Assembly (NCBI RefSeq): GCF_000497045.1
Contig: NW_015961970.1
Coordinates: 992,802-1,056,801 of the forward strand
Length of the DNA: 64,000 nucleotides
Source of the DNA: Kalmanozyma brasiliensis GHG001
Taxonomy: Eukaryota; Basidiomycota; Ustilaginomycetes; Ustilaginales
Direction of reading: 5' to 3'
The notes beneath the pieces were generated by a model that made no database searches, was not told where the DNA came from, and saw only the letters and a list, made by a program, of their open reading frames with translations. Positions 52,055-64,000 of this stretch are shown here, in pieces (position 1 is the stretch's first letter; each line of letters opens with the position of its first letter). Position numbers and translations under genes: made by a program.

Positions 52055-52768
52055 TCAACGACGACCAGAAGACCGCCCAAGATACTGATTGCCCAAATTG
52101 GATATCGCATCGACGACAAAAGTGCCTCTTGGCCAAGGTATCGATCCTCCTCCCGTTCCCGGTATGGACAAACCTGCTGTGCTCAGTCCTGCGCCTCCCA
52201 CACTTATCCCGCCTGCGCTCTGGGCCAAGCTAGCCTTCCTCGCTTTCGCCGTGGCCTGTGCAGCCGCAACGATCTCGTTGATGTTCGTCTCGACCACCAG
52301 ACCGCCCTGAATAACCTCGTTGAGTATAGCGTGCACCTCGTCGAAGTGAAAGATGAGGTCGAGCTCGCAGACGTTTTCGAAGCATCGATCGAGGCTCTCA
52401 ACGAAGACCTGGATGAGGTCGAGGATGCCTAGCTCGCTCTCGCTCGCGTCGACGACGAAGACGAAGTAGAGTGTGGCGTAGTGTCGATAGATTACGCGGA
52501 GCTGGTCTTCTGCCTTTGTACGGACATCAGACTTCTCGATAGAGGCGTTGAGCGAGGAGGAGAAGCGCACCGCGTCTGGAGGCGGAGGCAGCAGGGCCGT
52601 CAGCTCCGTGGCATCGAGAAAGTTGCAGACGCCATCCGGGCGCTTCGATACAAGGCGGAAGATCTCTTTGATCAATGCTTGCTGCCGCGATGCTGGGAGC
52701 TGCGTGTAGAACTTGGTGAGGCGCGGCTTGCCGTGGTTGTTGACGATGAGGGCGGCTCGTATTGTCAT
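52055..52768 (-). CDS. aps3: AP-3 adaptor complex subunit sigma
   Basis: This frame encodes 237 aa from MTIRAALIVNNHGKPRLTKF. The core matches sigma-3 adaptins: IFRLVSKRPDGVCNFLD, then RVIYRHYATLYFVFVVD, SESELGILDLIQVFVESLD and ENVCELDLIFHFDEVHAILNE. The AP-3 complex sorts cargo from Golgi/endosome directly to the vacuole. Two additions are unusual: a ~30-residue Pro/Ser insertion at about residues 58-88, just before the IYRHYATLYF core, and a ~45-residue Gly/Ser-rich C-terminal tail. The insertion starts near ATELTALLPPPP; it is in frame and could in principle be a retained intron. Confidence 0.9.
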   Translation of the reverse strand: MTIRAALIVNNHGKPRLTKFYTQLPASRQQALIKEIFRLVSKRPDGVCNFLDATELTALLPPPPDAVRFSSSLNASIEKSDVRTKAEDQLRVIYRHYATLYFVFVVDASESELGILDLIQVFVESLDRCFENVCELDLIFHFDEVHAILNEVIQGGLVVETNINEIVAAAQATAKARKASLAQSAGGISVGGAGLSTAGLSIPGTGGGSIPWPRGTFVVDAISNLGNQYLGRSSGRR

Positions 52769-53353
52769 GTTTGCGACCGATGTGGGGAGTTCGAGATGTG
52801 ATATGAGGCAGCGCAATGCTGCAGATCGATTTCAACTGAGCCAGATCTGGTCGCCCAGCAGTAATATCACTGTGTGCTCAGAGGAGAGTGCACTCGCTTG
52901 ATGTGCCCCCTCGGATGTCTGTCCGAACAGATGCGGCCCAGCCGAATTTCGCGCTCTCGGTGTGTCCGAAGGTCTTGTGTTCCTGCTGACGTGCTCAGAT
53001 CAACCGCTGATCTCTTCGGGTGTGTTCCGTGGGATGATACGGAGCCTCCTGACTTGTGATGGTGTCGTAGTCGTAGGTGATTCGTCAAAGGACAAGGTGA
53101 AGAGAGGTGCTTGCTGCGTCGAACCCTGAATTCGCGAAAAGTGGAGCCACGGGCCCCGAACCTGCTCGCTGGTCTGTGTGCTGCGCTCTATCTCTTCCGG
53201 CTGCAGTCTAGAACGTCCATCCAATTAGGCACCTTTTCTTCCTGTATCAGCCCGTGCCTGATTGTACTCGACGGTCTTCCTCTCTCATCACCTCCATCAT
53301 CCACACAAGCCCTCGACCAGCTCAAGTAGCTTCTCAGGGAATCGATCGCCAAG
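52769..53353. other. intergenic, 0.6 kb (divergent promoters)
   Basis: This is a shared upstream region of the divergent AP-3 sigma and Shr3 genes. No further gene is supported. Confidence 0.6.
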
Positions 53354-53995
53354 ATGGGTTTCCGCAGCGGCTTCGTCATTTCATCCACGTCCTTCCTGTT
53401 CGGCATCATCTTCATTGCCTCGATCTACGACTTCCCGCTTCTCTACTTCTCCGACCTCACTGACGGATCTATCGAAGCTGCGGAGCGCTTTTACCTCTCG
53501 CTCTTCAATGCGCCGCTCGCAGTCACTGCGTTGCTGCACGGTATGATGGGGCTGGGCATCATTGGCCTGGTCGCCAAGCTGCATCGATGGAACGAGATCG
53601 CAAAGTACTTCGACGGCGGTTCGCTTGCTCTGTTCATGGGCGCTGTCTGCATGTACCTCGGTGTTGCCGTGCCCAACCTGCGACTCATCGCGGATCCCAC
53701 AAACGAAAAGCTTGTGTGGAACTCGGCCATTGCTACGCAGCGACAGAGCCAGTTGGAGGCATACGAGAAGGGCACCAGCTCGTTCAAGCCAAGCGACGGA
53801 CCCATGACCCACGACGAAAAAGTCAGCGCAATCAGGATCATCAGCGCTAGCAACACCATCTGCATCGTTCTCCTCAGTGGCGTGCTCATTCTGCAGGTCA
53901 CTGAATGGTATCTGGAGCGACAGGAGGCCGCTGATGCCGAGAAGAGGCGGAGGCAGCAGGCCAAGGAGCTGGCTGAGGCGAAGAAGGCCAAGTAG
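53354..53995 (+). CDS. shr3: Shr3-like ER chaperone for amino-acid permeases
   Basis: This ORF of 213 aa has four hydrophobic segments (at about residues 8-30, 55-78, 90-108 and 165-185) and a charged, Lys-rich cytosolic tail (KRRRQQAKELAEAKKAK). The N-terminal block FLFGIIFIASIYDFPLLYF and the following LLHGMMGLGIIGLVAKLHR match the Shr3 family. Yeast Shr3 is an ER-resident packaging chaperone that keeps amino-acid permeases from aggregating before ER exit. The start is preceded by gccaag, a good context. Confidence 0.85.
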   Translation: MGFRSGFVISSTSFLFGIIFIASIYDFPLLYFSDLTDGSIEAAERFYLSLFNAPLAVTALLHGMMGLGIIGLVAKLHRWNEIAKYFDGGSLALFMGAVCMYLGVAVPNLRLIADPTNEKLVWNSAIATQRQSQLEAYEKGTSSFKPSDGPMTHDEKVSAIRIISASNTICIVLLSGVLILQVTEWYLERQEAADAEKRRRQQAKELAEAKKAK

Positions 53996-54401
53996 ACCCA
54001 GGCTTCTTGTCTTCTAGAATGCCTGTGAGCACCACTCCCCGGAAGCTGCGCCCCCGCACATGCGCCTTCTCTCGACCTCGACCCCGTCTCATGTGGCGAC
54101 CAGTCGCGCACCTCTCAGGTGCAGTTCTGTAACCGCCTCACTCACCAGGGACGGTGAGATGAACCATTATACAAAGCTGTACTCATAGCGTCTATTAATT
54201 TGCACACGGCCATCACTTCAGGATCTTACGGACCGTCTGCAATTTGTGCTCGTGAACTGCTTCTCACACGTTGACTTCAGCGAGATAGGAGAGCGAAAGG
54301 GAATCTGGTTGATGGAACACTTGTCAAGGCGGACCCTGAGTGGGTCACGTTTTCTGTGGAACTACGAACAACAACGTCTTCTTCTACTGACACTGACCGC
54401 C
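53996..54401. other. intergenic, 0.4 kb
   Basis: This is a convergent spacer between Shr3 and Cdc48 containing AT-richer 3' UTR-like sequence. No gene seen. Confidence 0.6.
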
Positions 54402-57128
<2,727 letters not shown>

Positions 57129-57394
57129 TCAACTTTGATACAGCCACACGCTTAGCTGCGCAGCGCTCAGCCAGGGTCCGCCTGTGGGCACGCGCGTCAG
57201 TCGATCACCGCGGTCCAGCTCAGCTGGCTCGAGCGGCTGCACAGCGTCTTTTTGCTGGAAAATGTGGAGGACAAAATCATACCTTGTGACAATGGCGGTG
57301 TAACATGCTCATTTTGCTTTGGTCAACGTCACAAGCGGTTTCGCAGCTTGCAGAAGGCCCTTTCGCTATCAGGGACTGAGCAGCTGTGGCCGGG

Positions 57395-57797
57395 CTGATG
57401 CGTGCGTGGCGTGCAATGACTGAGCTTGAGGCTGGACGTCGAAGCGGGACCCGCACAAAGCATTTGGCTTGGCCCGCATTGAGCGTTTGGCGGGCCGCCC
57501 AAACTTGAGAAGCAGGCCCACACAAATTTGGAAAGCATGCGCTGCGTGTTGATAGGCCGTCTCTTGCGGGCCACTAAGACCATCCGCGGCCGCGCTCGAA
57601 GCTCCAAGTGCTTCGCGACATGGTTATTCTTCGCCTTGGGGTGTCTTCGGTGGCCATCTCCCCGGGTGGACGCCATCGAGCCACGGCCTGAAGCCCGTCT
57701 CGGCGCTTTTTAGTGGCCTTTGTCAATAGCATGTCTGTGGAGCCGACCAACTCAATGCTCGATCTTGCATAGCAAGCCACCGTGCGAGACGGGGCCA
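57395..57797 (+). repeat. dispersed repeat R1, copy A (with PYC-end module)
   Basis: This plus-strand element is homologous to copy C (36591-37012, minus) along about 400 nt. It lacks the short block around GACCATTCTGYGATTT that copies B and C share. Its distal 42 nt (57756-57797) match both the copy C module (35/42) and the 3' end of the pyruvate carboxylase gene (33/42). No conserved reading frame links the copies. Confidence 0.65.
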
Positions 57798-57829
57798 AAC
57801 CCGGACGCTCAATTTTCTGTGATGGTGCT

Positions 57830-58016
57830 GCGGCGTGGCTCAACCTTGAGGCTGACATCGTAGCAGGGCCCGCGAGAACCATTTGGCAGAGCCCGAGTAG
57901 ACCATTCTGCGATTTGGCGGGGCCTGCATTAAGCGTTTGGCGGGGCCACACGAACTCGAAATGCGGGCGCACACAGACTTGAAGCTCAAAGGCTGTATGT
58001 TGACAGCTCGACCGTC
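57830..58016 (+). repeat. dispersed repeat R1, partial copy B
   Basis: This lies directly after copy A in the same orientation. It shares CCATTTGGCAGAGCCCG and GACCATTCTGYGATTT with copy C, plus the GCGTTTGGCGGGGCC core with copy A, then diverges after TGTTGACAGCTCG. It lacks the PYC-end module. Confidence 0.55.
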
Positions 58017-58130
58017 GACGGACTGTTATAGCTGCTCGCGAATGATTCTGAGGTACACTTTCGACAGCTGCCTTTGCCTGCTGTGCCGCGTCAGGTGCCT
58101 CGATGGCGATGAGCTTCCTTTCCAATAAAT

Positions 58131-58202
58131 GGTGTGTGTGTCTGTGTGTGTCTGTGTGTGTCTGTGTGTGTCTGTGTGTTTGTGTGTCTGTGTGTCTGTG
58201 TG
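58131..58202 (+). repeat. TG-rich microsatellite (TGTGTGTCTG)n
   Basis: About seven imperfect units of TG runs are interrupted by TCTG. It lies between R1 copies B and D. Confidence 0.95.
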
Positions 58203-58204
58203 CG

Positions 58205-58300
58205 TTGCCACGTAGCTCAAGTGTTGAGCTTGCGTCATTGGCGGGCTCGTATCGAGCGTTTGCCAGGGCCACACAAGACCTAAACGCAGACGCTGCAACT
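58205..58300 (+). repeat. possible R1 fragment, copy D
   Basis: Only the central blocks are recognisable (GGCGGGCTC, GAGCGTTTGCCAGGGCCACAC, then GACGCTGC). This is the weakest of the four copies. Confidence 0.35.
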
Positions 58301-58305
58301 TCGAT

Positions 58306-59027
58306 CTACCAATGCTGCGGACGATCGCAGCCATTGGCAAGAGCTGCGAACAGCCGCCCACCCTCTTCAGTCTCCTCACTTTCGAGCTTCAGGTCCGCTT
58401 CGTTGTCCAGTGCCACGCTCGTCATTTTCGCCTCGATGGCCAGCAGTCGGCTAGTAGAGCGCAAGCTACTGCCACCGTCAAGCTCGAACGTCGTACACCA
58501 TGTTGTCCGATGCAAGCTGCCGCTCATAGTCCTCTTCGTAACAGTCAGCACGGGGGAGTTTCATTTTGTGACGTGAGTTGTTGCGGCGCGGGATGTGCCT
58601 GAGATTGTTCTGATCGTCCAGCCTCTTCTCTCGAACAAATGGGGAGGAGGCGATTGTCTGGAGGGACGACATCAAGCAACACCGAGCCACTGGCGAATAC
58701 GACCCCTACTTTGAGGACTATTCCCTCATCTATTCTAGTCTGTCGCCTCTTCAGCCCAGCGCGCTTAGCCTCGCTGTCCTCGAATGCCTTCCGAGCCTCT
58801 GCCTCCTCCTCGCTGTCCAGCTCCGGGTCCGGTTCGTTCTCCCTCGCCATGCCCATTTCGTGACCTCGTTTGATGCGCACTCCTTCGGCGATCTTGGCCG
58901 GCAGATGCCCAGAAGATCGCAGATTGGGACTGCCGAGGATGAGAGCGGGACACACTGTGTCGCAGATTGCGGCCTCTCGACTGCGACCAGCCTCGGGAGT
59001 CATCTGTGCCCGCACATGCCTCATCAT
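58306..59027 (-). other. candidate spliced gene, unrecognised
   Basis: Two minus-strand frames have coding-like features. One reads GHEMGMARENEPDPELDSEE then AEARKAFEDSEAKRAGLKRR (acidic, coiled-coil-prone, around 58.75-58.87 kb). The other, nearer the 3' side, reads RLLAIEAKMTSVALDNEADL and ends ALANGCDRPQHW (58306-58480). They are in different frames, and I could not define a convincing intron between them. A plus-strand stretch in the same place (DDIKQHRATGEYDPYFEDYS) also looks protein-like, so strand and structure remain open. Confidence 0.28.
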
Positions 59028-59257
59028 GTGCCTTCGCCCTGGCTTGAAACACTCGGAGAGGTAGGATTATGCTCTGCACAGCAGAACTTCCAAGCTTCAA
59101 GAGACCATCATCGCACCAAAGTTCATCACACACTCTCTGGGCATTTCTGATTGCGCAAATTCTGCTGCATAGAACGTGCGACGAGTGATGCGTGGTATTG
59201 CGGATCATGCTATGCTGACAGAACCGATGCAGGCATGAGATTGCTTTTCGGAGGGTA

Positions 59258-60153
59258 TTACTTCGACTCGGAAGCGGCCTTCTTTGCCTTCTCCTTGGCA
59301 GCCTCCTTTTGCGCCTTCTCGTAGATCCAGTCGTTGAGGCCTCGTCGGCAACGAGCAATCTCGTATACGTAAAATTGAAGCCGCGTGACTGCAATACGTC
59401 GTAAAGGGAAATGGAGTCAGCAGCAATTCCTTCAGAGCGAGCTTTTGCAAGCTGCTGACAGTGCCGAAAGCGCGGAGAGGATACCTACCGAAAGTGGTGT
59501 TGAACTGAGTGTATTCGTCGGAAGCGTCGGTTCGGATCAATGTGCCAAAGTTGAAGTCGGCGACTGTGGGCAGCGAGCATGCGGAAGGGATGTCAGAGCA
59601 TGTTGTTGAAGTCAGCGTCCGGTCAGCAGGCTGAGCTCATTGGCTTGCGGTTCGACCACGATGGAGGGTAGCTGGGTGACCCGCTCCCTGACCTCGAAGC
59701 ATGCATCCTGAAATCTGTTTCGAAGACTTACCCTTGTTCTCGTACTTGTTGATGAAGGTTCTCCACTTCTCCTTGCCAGCAGGGCTCTTCATGGCCTCTT
59801 CATCGATCTTGACCACCGACTTGGGGTCGGTCGACTCTGCGAATTCCGGAAAGCTGGTCTGGAAGTCCTCGTACATCTCGTCATCGAGCCTGTTGAGCGG
59901 AGTGTGTATCGTCGGAGGCAGAGGTGGGGGGAGTTAGTGCTTGATTCAGCAGCGTCAAAGCGAGCGGTACAGTCTGCAGGAATCCTAGCCGAAGCTATTG
60001 CAATGCTCACTTGGTCAGGCGAAGAGTCGAGGGCTTGATCTTCTCCAAGAGGTTCCAGTAGGTCTGCGCATGCTCGACGCAGCGCACGGCCATCTGCTTC
60101 TCGATCTCGGGCAGGTTTTGCGCCTTGTTGGCGTCGAATGCTCCGGCTGACAT
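59258..60153 (-). CDS. PBDC1/Ypl225w (DUF757) family protein, four exons
   Basis: Exons on the minus strand are 60011-60153, 59732-59889, 59489-59563 and 59258-59388. Introns are 121, 168 and 100 nt, all GT..AG. Joining gives 168 aa. It starts MSAGAFDANKAQNLPEIEKQ, has the conserved HAQTYWNLLEKIKPSTLRLTKLDDEMY region (split by intron 1), then KEKWRTFINKYENK, VADFNFGTLIRTDASDEYTQ and VTRLQFYVYEIARCRRGLND, and a Lys/Ala tail. These blocks match human PBDC1 and yeast Ypl225w. Yeast Ypl225w has recently been described as a ribosome-associated chaperone for eEF1A. I rely on memory for that role, and it is inferred here by homology. Confidence 0.88.
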
Positions 60154-60909
60154 GGTGTTACGAGTGACCAATGGCTTTCGCAGGGTATGGAAAGGGTGAT
60201 GATGGTGAGAGGGAAGTGTGTGGATCAAGGCAGCTGAGGTCGAAAAATAAAGCTCGAGAAGGTGCGTGCAGAGCTGAGCTGTCACTTTGCAGGTTTGCGG
60301 CTTCGCCGAGAAAAAGTTGAGCTGTTAGAGCTTACTTTTTCTCTGAATGTTAAGACTAAGCCTCGGTCTGCTAATTTGAAATTTATGCGCCCTCGAAGCT
60401 GGCTGTTTTCGGCGCGTGTTCTGGCTCCTTGATCGAGACCTCGGCGAGGTGTTGAGACCCACAAGCACGCGATAAGCATGCTGGAATCCACTCAGACACA
60501 CCATCGCCGCGCTACATCCTAAGAATCAGCGAGACGCTTTGTGCATGGTCCAGTTGACATCAGGAATCTTCTCGTCTGTGTCTCTTCGATGATGGTGTCG
60601 CCGCTCTTGGTGACGTTGCGAACAATGGTTTGAAGGACCCTCGCTGTCTCGCATGGAGCAGGCCCTTCCCGTTTCCTGCACGCTCTTCAACTCCGACGCG
60701 ATTTTTGACCTTGCAGACCGAAGCGTCTTTGCCGTGCACCTGGGCAGCTTCCGACTCCCCGAGATAGTTCGATCTTTTAATGTGTTGGACTCCTTCTTCT
60801 CAATCAGCTCAACTTCGGAACCTTCCTCTCCGTCACCATCATCTGATCGATCACCGCGCTGAGCATTCCATTCAGAGGGCCCTCAACCTCCTCTCGCTCC
60901 TTCGCCAAC
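60154..60909. other. intergenic, 0.75 kb (divergent promoters)
   Basis: This is the shared upstream region of the PBDC1-like and GDP-mannose transporter genes. The 70 nt before the transporter start are rich in pyrimidines. No gene is supported. Confidence 0.6.
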
Positions 60910-62247
60910 ATGTCTTCAGGCAACCGGTCCTTTTTTGCTCCTCAAGAGACACGTGTTGATCTCCCGTCTGCGTCCAACACACAAACACCAAGTGGCACCC
61001 GCCCAGCAAGTCCTTCCGAGAATGATCGCGCCCCCTTCCTCGAATCGGGTCCCAGCGACCGACGCGAAGACCCACGATTGGGCGCTAAAGCTGTCGCCGA
61101 GAAGCCCGCCGTCGGTATCGCAGCGTTGGCTCCTATCCTCAGCTACTGCGCCGCCAGTATCACCATGACCGTCGTCAACAAGTTCACCGTCTCCGGCGCC
61201 GGCTTCAACATGAACTTGCTCGTCCTCCTCATCCAGTCTACCGTTGGTTGCGTTTGCGTCGTTGTCGCGGAGCGCGCTGGCCTTATCCAGCTTCGAGGTC
61301 TCAACAAACGCGATGCGTGGAACTGGATGCCGCTCAGCACCATGCTCGTCTTTGTCATCTGGACCGGAAGCAAAGCGCTTCAGCATCTCAACATCGCCGT
61401 GTACACCATCTTCAAGAACCTCACCATCATTCTCATCGCCTACGGAGAGGTCGTCTGGTTCGGAGGTCGTGTTACTCGCGTCATTCTCTCCAGCTTCCTG
61501 CTCATGGTGCTCTCATCCGTTATCGCTGCGTGGGGCGACATCTCGAAAGTCTTTGACATTCCCAGCTTCCCTCACACCCCTGACTCGATGTTTGGCTCCT
61601 CGTACAACAAGCCCGCCGGTCGTGCTCTCACCGAGAGGGCGTACAGCAGCACGTCGTTGCCAAGCCAGGGTCTCATGTCGAGCGGCTACCTCTGGATGGC
61701 GTTCAACTGTCTCTGCAGCGCTGCCTACGTCCTGCTCATGCGCATCCGCATCAAGACCACCGGCTTCAAGGACTGGGACACCATGTTCTACAACAACTTC
61801 CTCAGCATCCCCGTCTTGCTCATCATGTCGTTCCTCGTCGAGGACTGGTCCGCCGCCAACCTGCACAAGAACTTCCCGGACGACAAGCAGACCAGCCTCA
61901 TCTCGGCCGTCATCTTCTCCGGCACCTGCGCTATCATGATCAGCTACACCACCGCCTGGTGCATCCGTGCCACCTCGAGTACCACCTACAGTATGGTTGG
62001 CGCGCTCAACAAGCTGCCTGTTGCGCTCAGCGGCATGGTATTCTTCCACGACCCACCTGTCACCTTCTCGAGCGTCAGCGCCATCATGGTCGGCTTCTTT
62101 GCCGGTCTCGTGTATGCGTTTGGTAAGAACAAGCAGGCTGAGGCCGCCAAGCTCGCCGCTGGCTCGTCGGCGAATGGCAGCTCTCAGTTGGCTGGATCCA
62201 AGACCGACGCATTGCCGATGCACAACCTCAACGAGAGGAAAGATTGA
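60910..62247 (+). CDS. vrg4: GDP-mannose transporter (Vrg4/Gmt1)
   Basis: This ORF of 445 aa is a Golgi nucleotide-sugar transporter of the drug/metabolite superfamily, with about ten hydrophobic helices. The two hallmark substrate motifs are present: FYNN at residues 293-296 and GALNK at residues 364-368, the latter defining GDP-mannose specificity. The first ~65 residues are a hydrophilic cytosolic Ser/Pro-rich extension. A loop insertion (residues ~215-250, with [19 protein letters not shown]) is longer than in yeast Vrg4. The protein supplies GDP-mannose for mannosylation of proteins and lipids. The C-terminus is a charged tail without KDEL. Confidence 0.93.
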   Translation: MSSGNRSFFAPQETRVDLPSASNTQTPSGTRPASPSENDRAPFLESGPSDRREDPRLGAKAVAEKPAVGIAALAPILSYCAASITMTVVNKFTVSGAGFNMNLLVLLIQSTVGCVCVVVAERAGLIQLRGLNKRDAWNWMPLSTMLVFVIWTGSKALQHLNIAVYTIFKNLTIILIAYGEVVWFGGRVTRVILSSFLLMVLSSVIAAWGDISKVFDIPSFPHTPDSMFGSSYNKPAGRALTERAYSSTSLPSQGLMSSGYLWMAFNCLCSAAYVLLMRIRIKTTGFKDWDTMFYNNFLSIPVLLIMSFLVEDWSAANLHKNFPDDKQTSLISAVIFSGTCAIMISYTTAWCIRATSSTTYSMVGALNKLPVALSGMVFFHDPPVTFSSVSAIMVGFFAGLVYAFGKNKQAEAAKLAAGSSANGSSQLAGSKTDALPMHNLNERKD

Positions 62248-62721
62248 GAGTCTACTCACGCATCCCCATAGAAATCTCGCAGCTCTCTGGAAGCCTTGCG
62301 CGTCCCAGTTCGATTGTCTATACATCTCTCACGCAGACCGATAGCGGAATGAAAACATGCACCAGTTGCTAGCGCTAGTCTGATGTGCAAACGCTGAGCT
62401 ACCTCTCGTAGGCAGTTTTATACGCAAGGCAAGATGAAGTGGCGATCAAACATTTTGCATGAAGATGTTAGACTGTAGGTAGCTGGGAGAGGGTTGGCTC
62501 CAAATTACTGCAGGTACAGAGGCCCGTCGGCGAAATGTTTGCCGAGCTTGCGGGGAAGACCGTTCCTCGCGCACCTCTCGCCGGCCAAGCCTTTTGTGGG
62601 AGAGAACAATGGCTCGGCCGTCAACGCTCGCCACTTCCTTCCTTCTTAAGGGTCCTGGGTCCCTGCAAACATCTGTCTCCCCCTAACTCCTTCCCCATCC
62701 CTCCAGTAGACAAGAGCAACG
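62248..62721. other. intergenic, 0.5 kb
   Basis: This is the 3' flank of the transporter and the promoter of the D-lactate dehydrogenase gene. The last 80 nt are pyrimidine-rich. No gene seen. Confidence 0.6.
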
Positions 62722-64000
62722 ATGACGGCAACACAACGTATCACATCGCGAGCACTCGGAGCGGCGAGGAGCCTGTCTGGTACCTCTGCCCCTGCTCGTC
62801 GATTCATGTCCTCTTCTGCTCGTCGACAAAACAGTTCGTCCGCTCAAGGCGCCCAAACATCCGCATCAAGCGCTTCAAACACGAGGAATCTTGGTCTCGG
62901 TCTGCTCGCACTCGGCCTCGGCGCCAACGCGTACCACCTGTCGCAGCAATCCAGCGCCAAGGGAAACAAGATCAGCCTCGACGGTCCCACCGACCTGCCC
63001 GGCTCGGAAGGTTACCCCTTCGCCGAGCCGCGCCTCCCCTTCTCCTACGGCAGCAAGCAGGATTTCGAAGCTGCGATCGAGGAGCTCAAGTCCTACTTCA
63101 CGTCTCAGGGCGAGGACTGGGACGACCATGTGACGACCGACGAGGACGAGCTGGAGCGCCGTGGTCTCGACGAGAACGGACACCGCAGCTCGTCCGAGGG
63201 CACCAAGCCGTCCGTTGCTGTCTACGTACGCGACACGCCCAACGTGCAGGCCGTCATTCGCATTGCGAACAAGTACCGCATGCCCATCGTGCCCTTCTCG
63301 GGCGGAACGAGTCTCGAGGGTCACTACGTCGCCCCCTTCGCAGGCATCTCGATCGACATGTCCCGCATGGACAAGGTGCTCGCGTTCCACCCTGAGGACG
63401 GCGATGTTGTCGTTCAGGCGGGTATCGGGTGGGAGAACGTCAACCACTACTGTGACAAGAACGGCGGACAGCTCTTCTTCCCGCTCGACCCTGGACCGGG
63501 CGCGACGATCGGTGGTATGATCGGCACCGGCTGCTCGGGCACCAACGCCGTTCGCTACGGTACCGCCCGAGGCGAGCACTTCCTCGACATGAAGGTCGTC
63601 CTTGCCAACGGCGAAGTCATCTCGACCCGTGGTGGTGGTCGTGCGCGCAAGTCTTCCGCTGGCTTCGACATTGGCAAGATCATCGTTGGCGCCGAGGGCA
63701 CCCTCGGCATCGTCACGGAGGTCACCCTGCGTCTTGCCCCCAGGATGCCTGCTGACGCCGTGGCCGTTGCCAGTTTCCCGAATGTGGAAGCGGCCTCGCA
63801 GACGGTCAACGAGGTGCTCCTCTCCGGCATCCCCGTCCAGTGCATCGAGCTGTTGGACTACAAGATGATCCAGACCATCAACAAGTCCAACCTGTGTGGG
63901 CGGACGTATGACGAGAAGGACTCGCTCTTCTTCAAGCTCTCGGGAGGCGAGGCCGCGGTCGCGGAAGCCAAAGAGGCCATCACTCGCGCATCGGTCAAGT
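62722..64000 (+). CDS. dld1: D-lactate dehydrogenase (cytochrome), 5' part
   Basis: The reading frame starts at ATG 62722 (MTATQRITSRALGAARSL) and is open through the window edge, giving 426 residues so far. The N-terminus is an Arg/Ser/Ala mitochondrial presequence, followed by a single hydrophobic segment (LGLGLLALGLGANAYHL) suited to inner-membrane anchoring. The FAD-binding PCMH domain is clear: YRMPIVPFSGGTSLEGHYVA, then FFPLDPGPGATIGGMIGTGC and SSAGFDIGKIIVGAEGTLGI. The family oxidises D-lactate with cytochrome c as acceptor. The C-terminal substrate domain lies outside the window. A related glycolate or D-2-hydroxyglutarate oxidase is less likely given the presequence-plus-anchor layout. 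Confidence 0.9.
   Translation, partial: MTATQRITSRALGAARSLSGTSAPARRFMSSSARRQNSSSAQGAQTSASSASNTRNLGLGLLALGLGANAYHLSQQSSAKGNKISLDGPTDLPGSEGYPFAEPRLPFSYGSKQDFEAAIEELKSYFTSQGEDWDDHVTTDEDELERRGLDENGHRSSSEGTKPSVAVYVRDTPNVQAVIRIANKYRMPIVPFSGGTSLEGHYVAPFAGISIDMSRMDKVLAFHPEDGDVVVQAGIGWENVNHYCDKNGGQLFFPLDPGPGATIGGMIGTGCSGTNAVRYGTARGEHFLDMKVVLANGEVISTRGGGRARKSSAGFDIGKIIVGAEGTLGIVTEVTLRLAPRMPADAVAVASFPNVEAASQTVNEVLLSGIPVQCIELLDYKMIQTINKSNLCGRTYDEKDSLFFKLSGGEAAVAEAKEAITRASVK

Overview
This window is nuclear DNA from a basidiomycete fungus, most likely a smut (Ustilaginales/Ustilaginaceae). The evidence is as follows. Most genes are long, intron-poor ORFs with GC-rich third codon positions and strong shadow ORFs on the opposite strand. 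The few introns have GT..AG ends and CTGAY-type branch sites. Genes lie on both strands without operon structure. The window also encodes a two-finger GATA factor with the Cys-rich linker typical of the iron regulator Urbs1/SreA, first described in Ustilago maydis. I cannot name the species from sequence alone. A run of 21 N inside a (CT)n tract at 10.74 kb is an assembly gap.

Layout from left to right. At 0-4 kb are a mitochondrial adrenodoxin reductase (Arh1) and a mitochondrial class-III aminotransferase. At 4-14 kb are a very large forkhead transcription factor and a coiled-coil/PH-domain protein. At 15.8-21 kb are a Ser-rich orphan whose stop codon overlaps that of a convergent G-patch (GPATCH1/TGH) splicing protein, followed by a delta-12 fatty acid desaturase. 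At 24.5-31.4 kb are ornithine decarboxylase, a mitochondrial medium-chain-type acyl-CoA dehydrogenase and the Urbs1-type GATA factor, which has a cluster of WGATAR sites upstream. At 32-37 kb there are a 5S rRNA gene with TATA box and Pol III terminator, a small putative mitochondrial protein, a coding relic or unrecognised spliced gene, and a dispersed repeat that I call R1. At 37-45 kb are pyruvate carboxylase and a TMEM135-like membrane protein. At 48-57 kb are ribosomal protein S18 with a 778-nt intron after only 50 coding nt, mitoferrin (Mrs3/4), AP-3 sigma, the ER permease chaperone Shr3, and the three-exon Cdc48/p97 gene. At 57.4-59 kb are more R1 copies, a microsatellite and an unresolved candidate gene. 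At 59.2-64 kb are a four-exon PBDC1/Ypl225w homologue, a GDP-mannose transporter, and the 5' part of a D-lactate dehydrogenase that runs off the window.

Most of this is conserved housekeeping content. Mitochondrial metabolism is well represented (Arh1, acyl-CoA dehydrogenase, mitoferrin, D-lactate dehydrogenase, aminotransferase). Three genes concern iron (Arh1, Urbs1, mitoferrin), but they are far apart and need not be a functional cluster.

The least ordinary observation is the R1 repeat. Each of its two fuller copies carries a 42-nt module that matches the last codons of the pyruvate carboxylase gene. One copy sits inverted about 0.5 kb beyond the end of that very gene. I found no defence system, CRISPR array, secondary-metabolite cluster or intact transposon.
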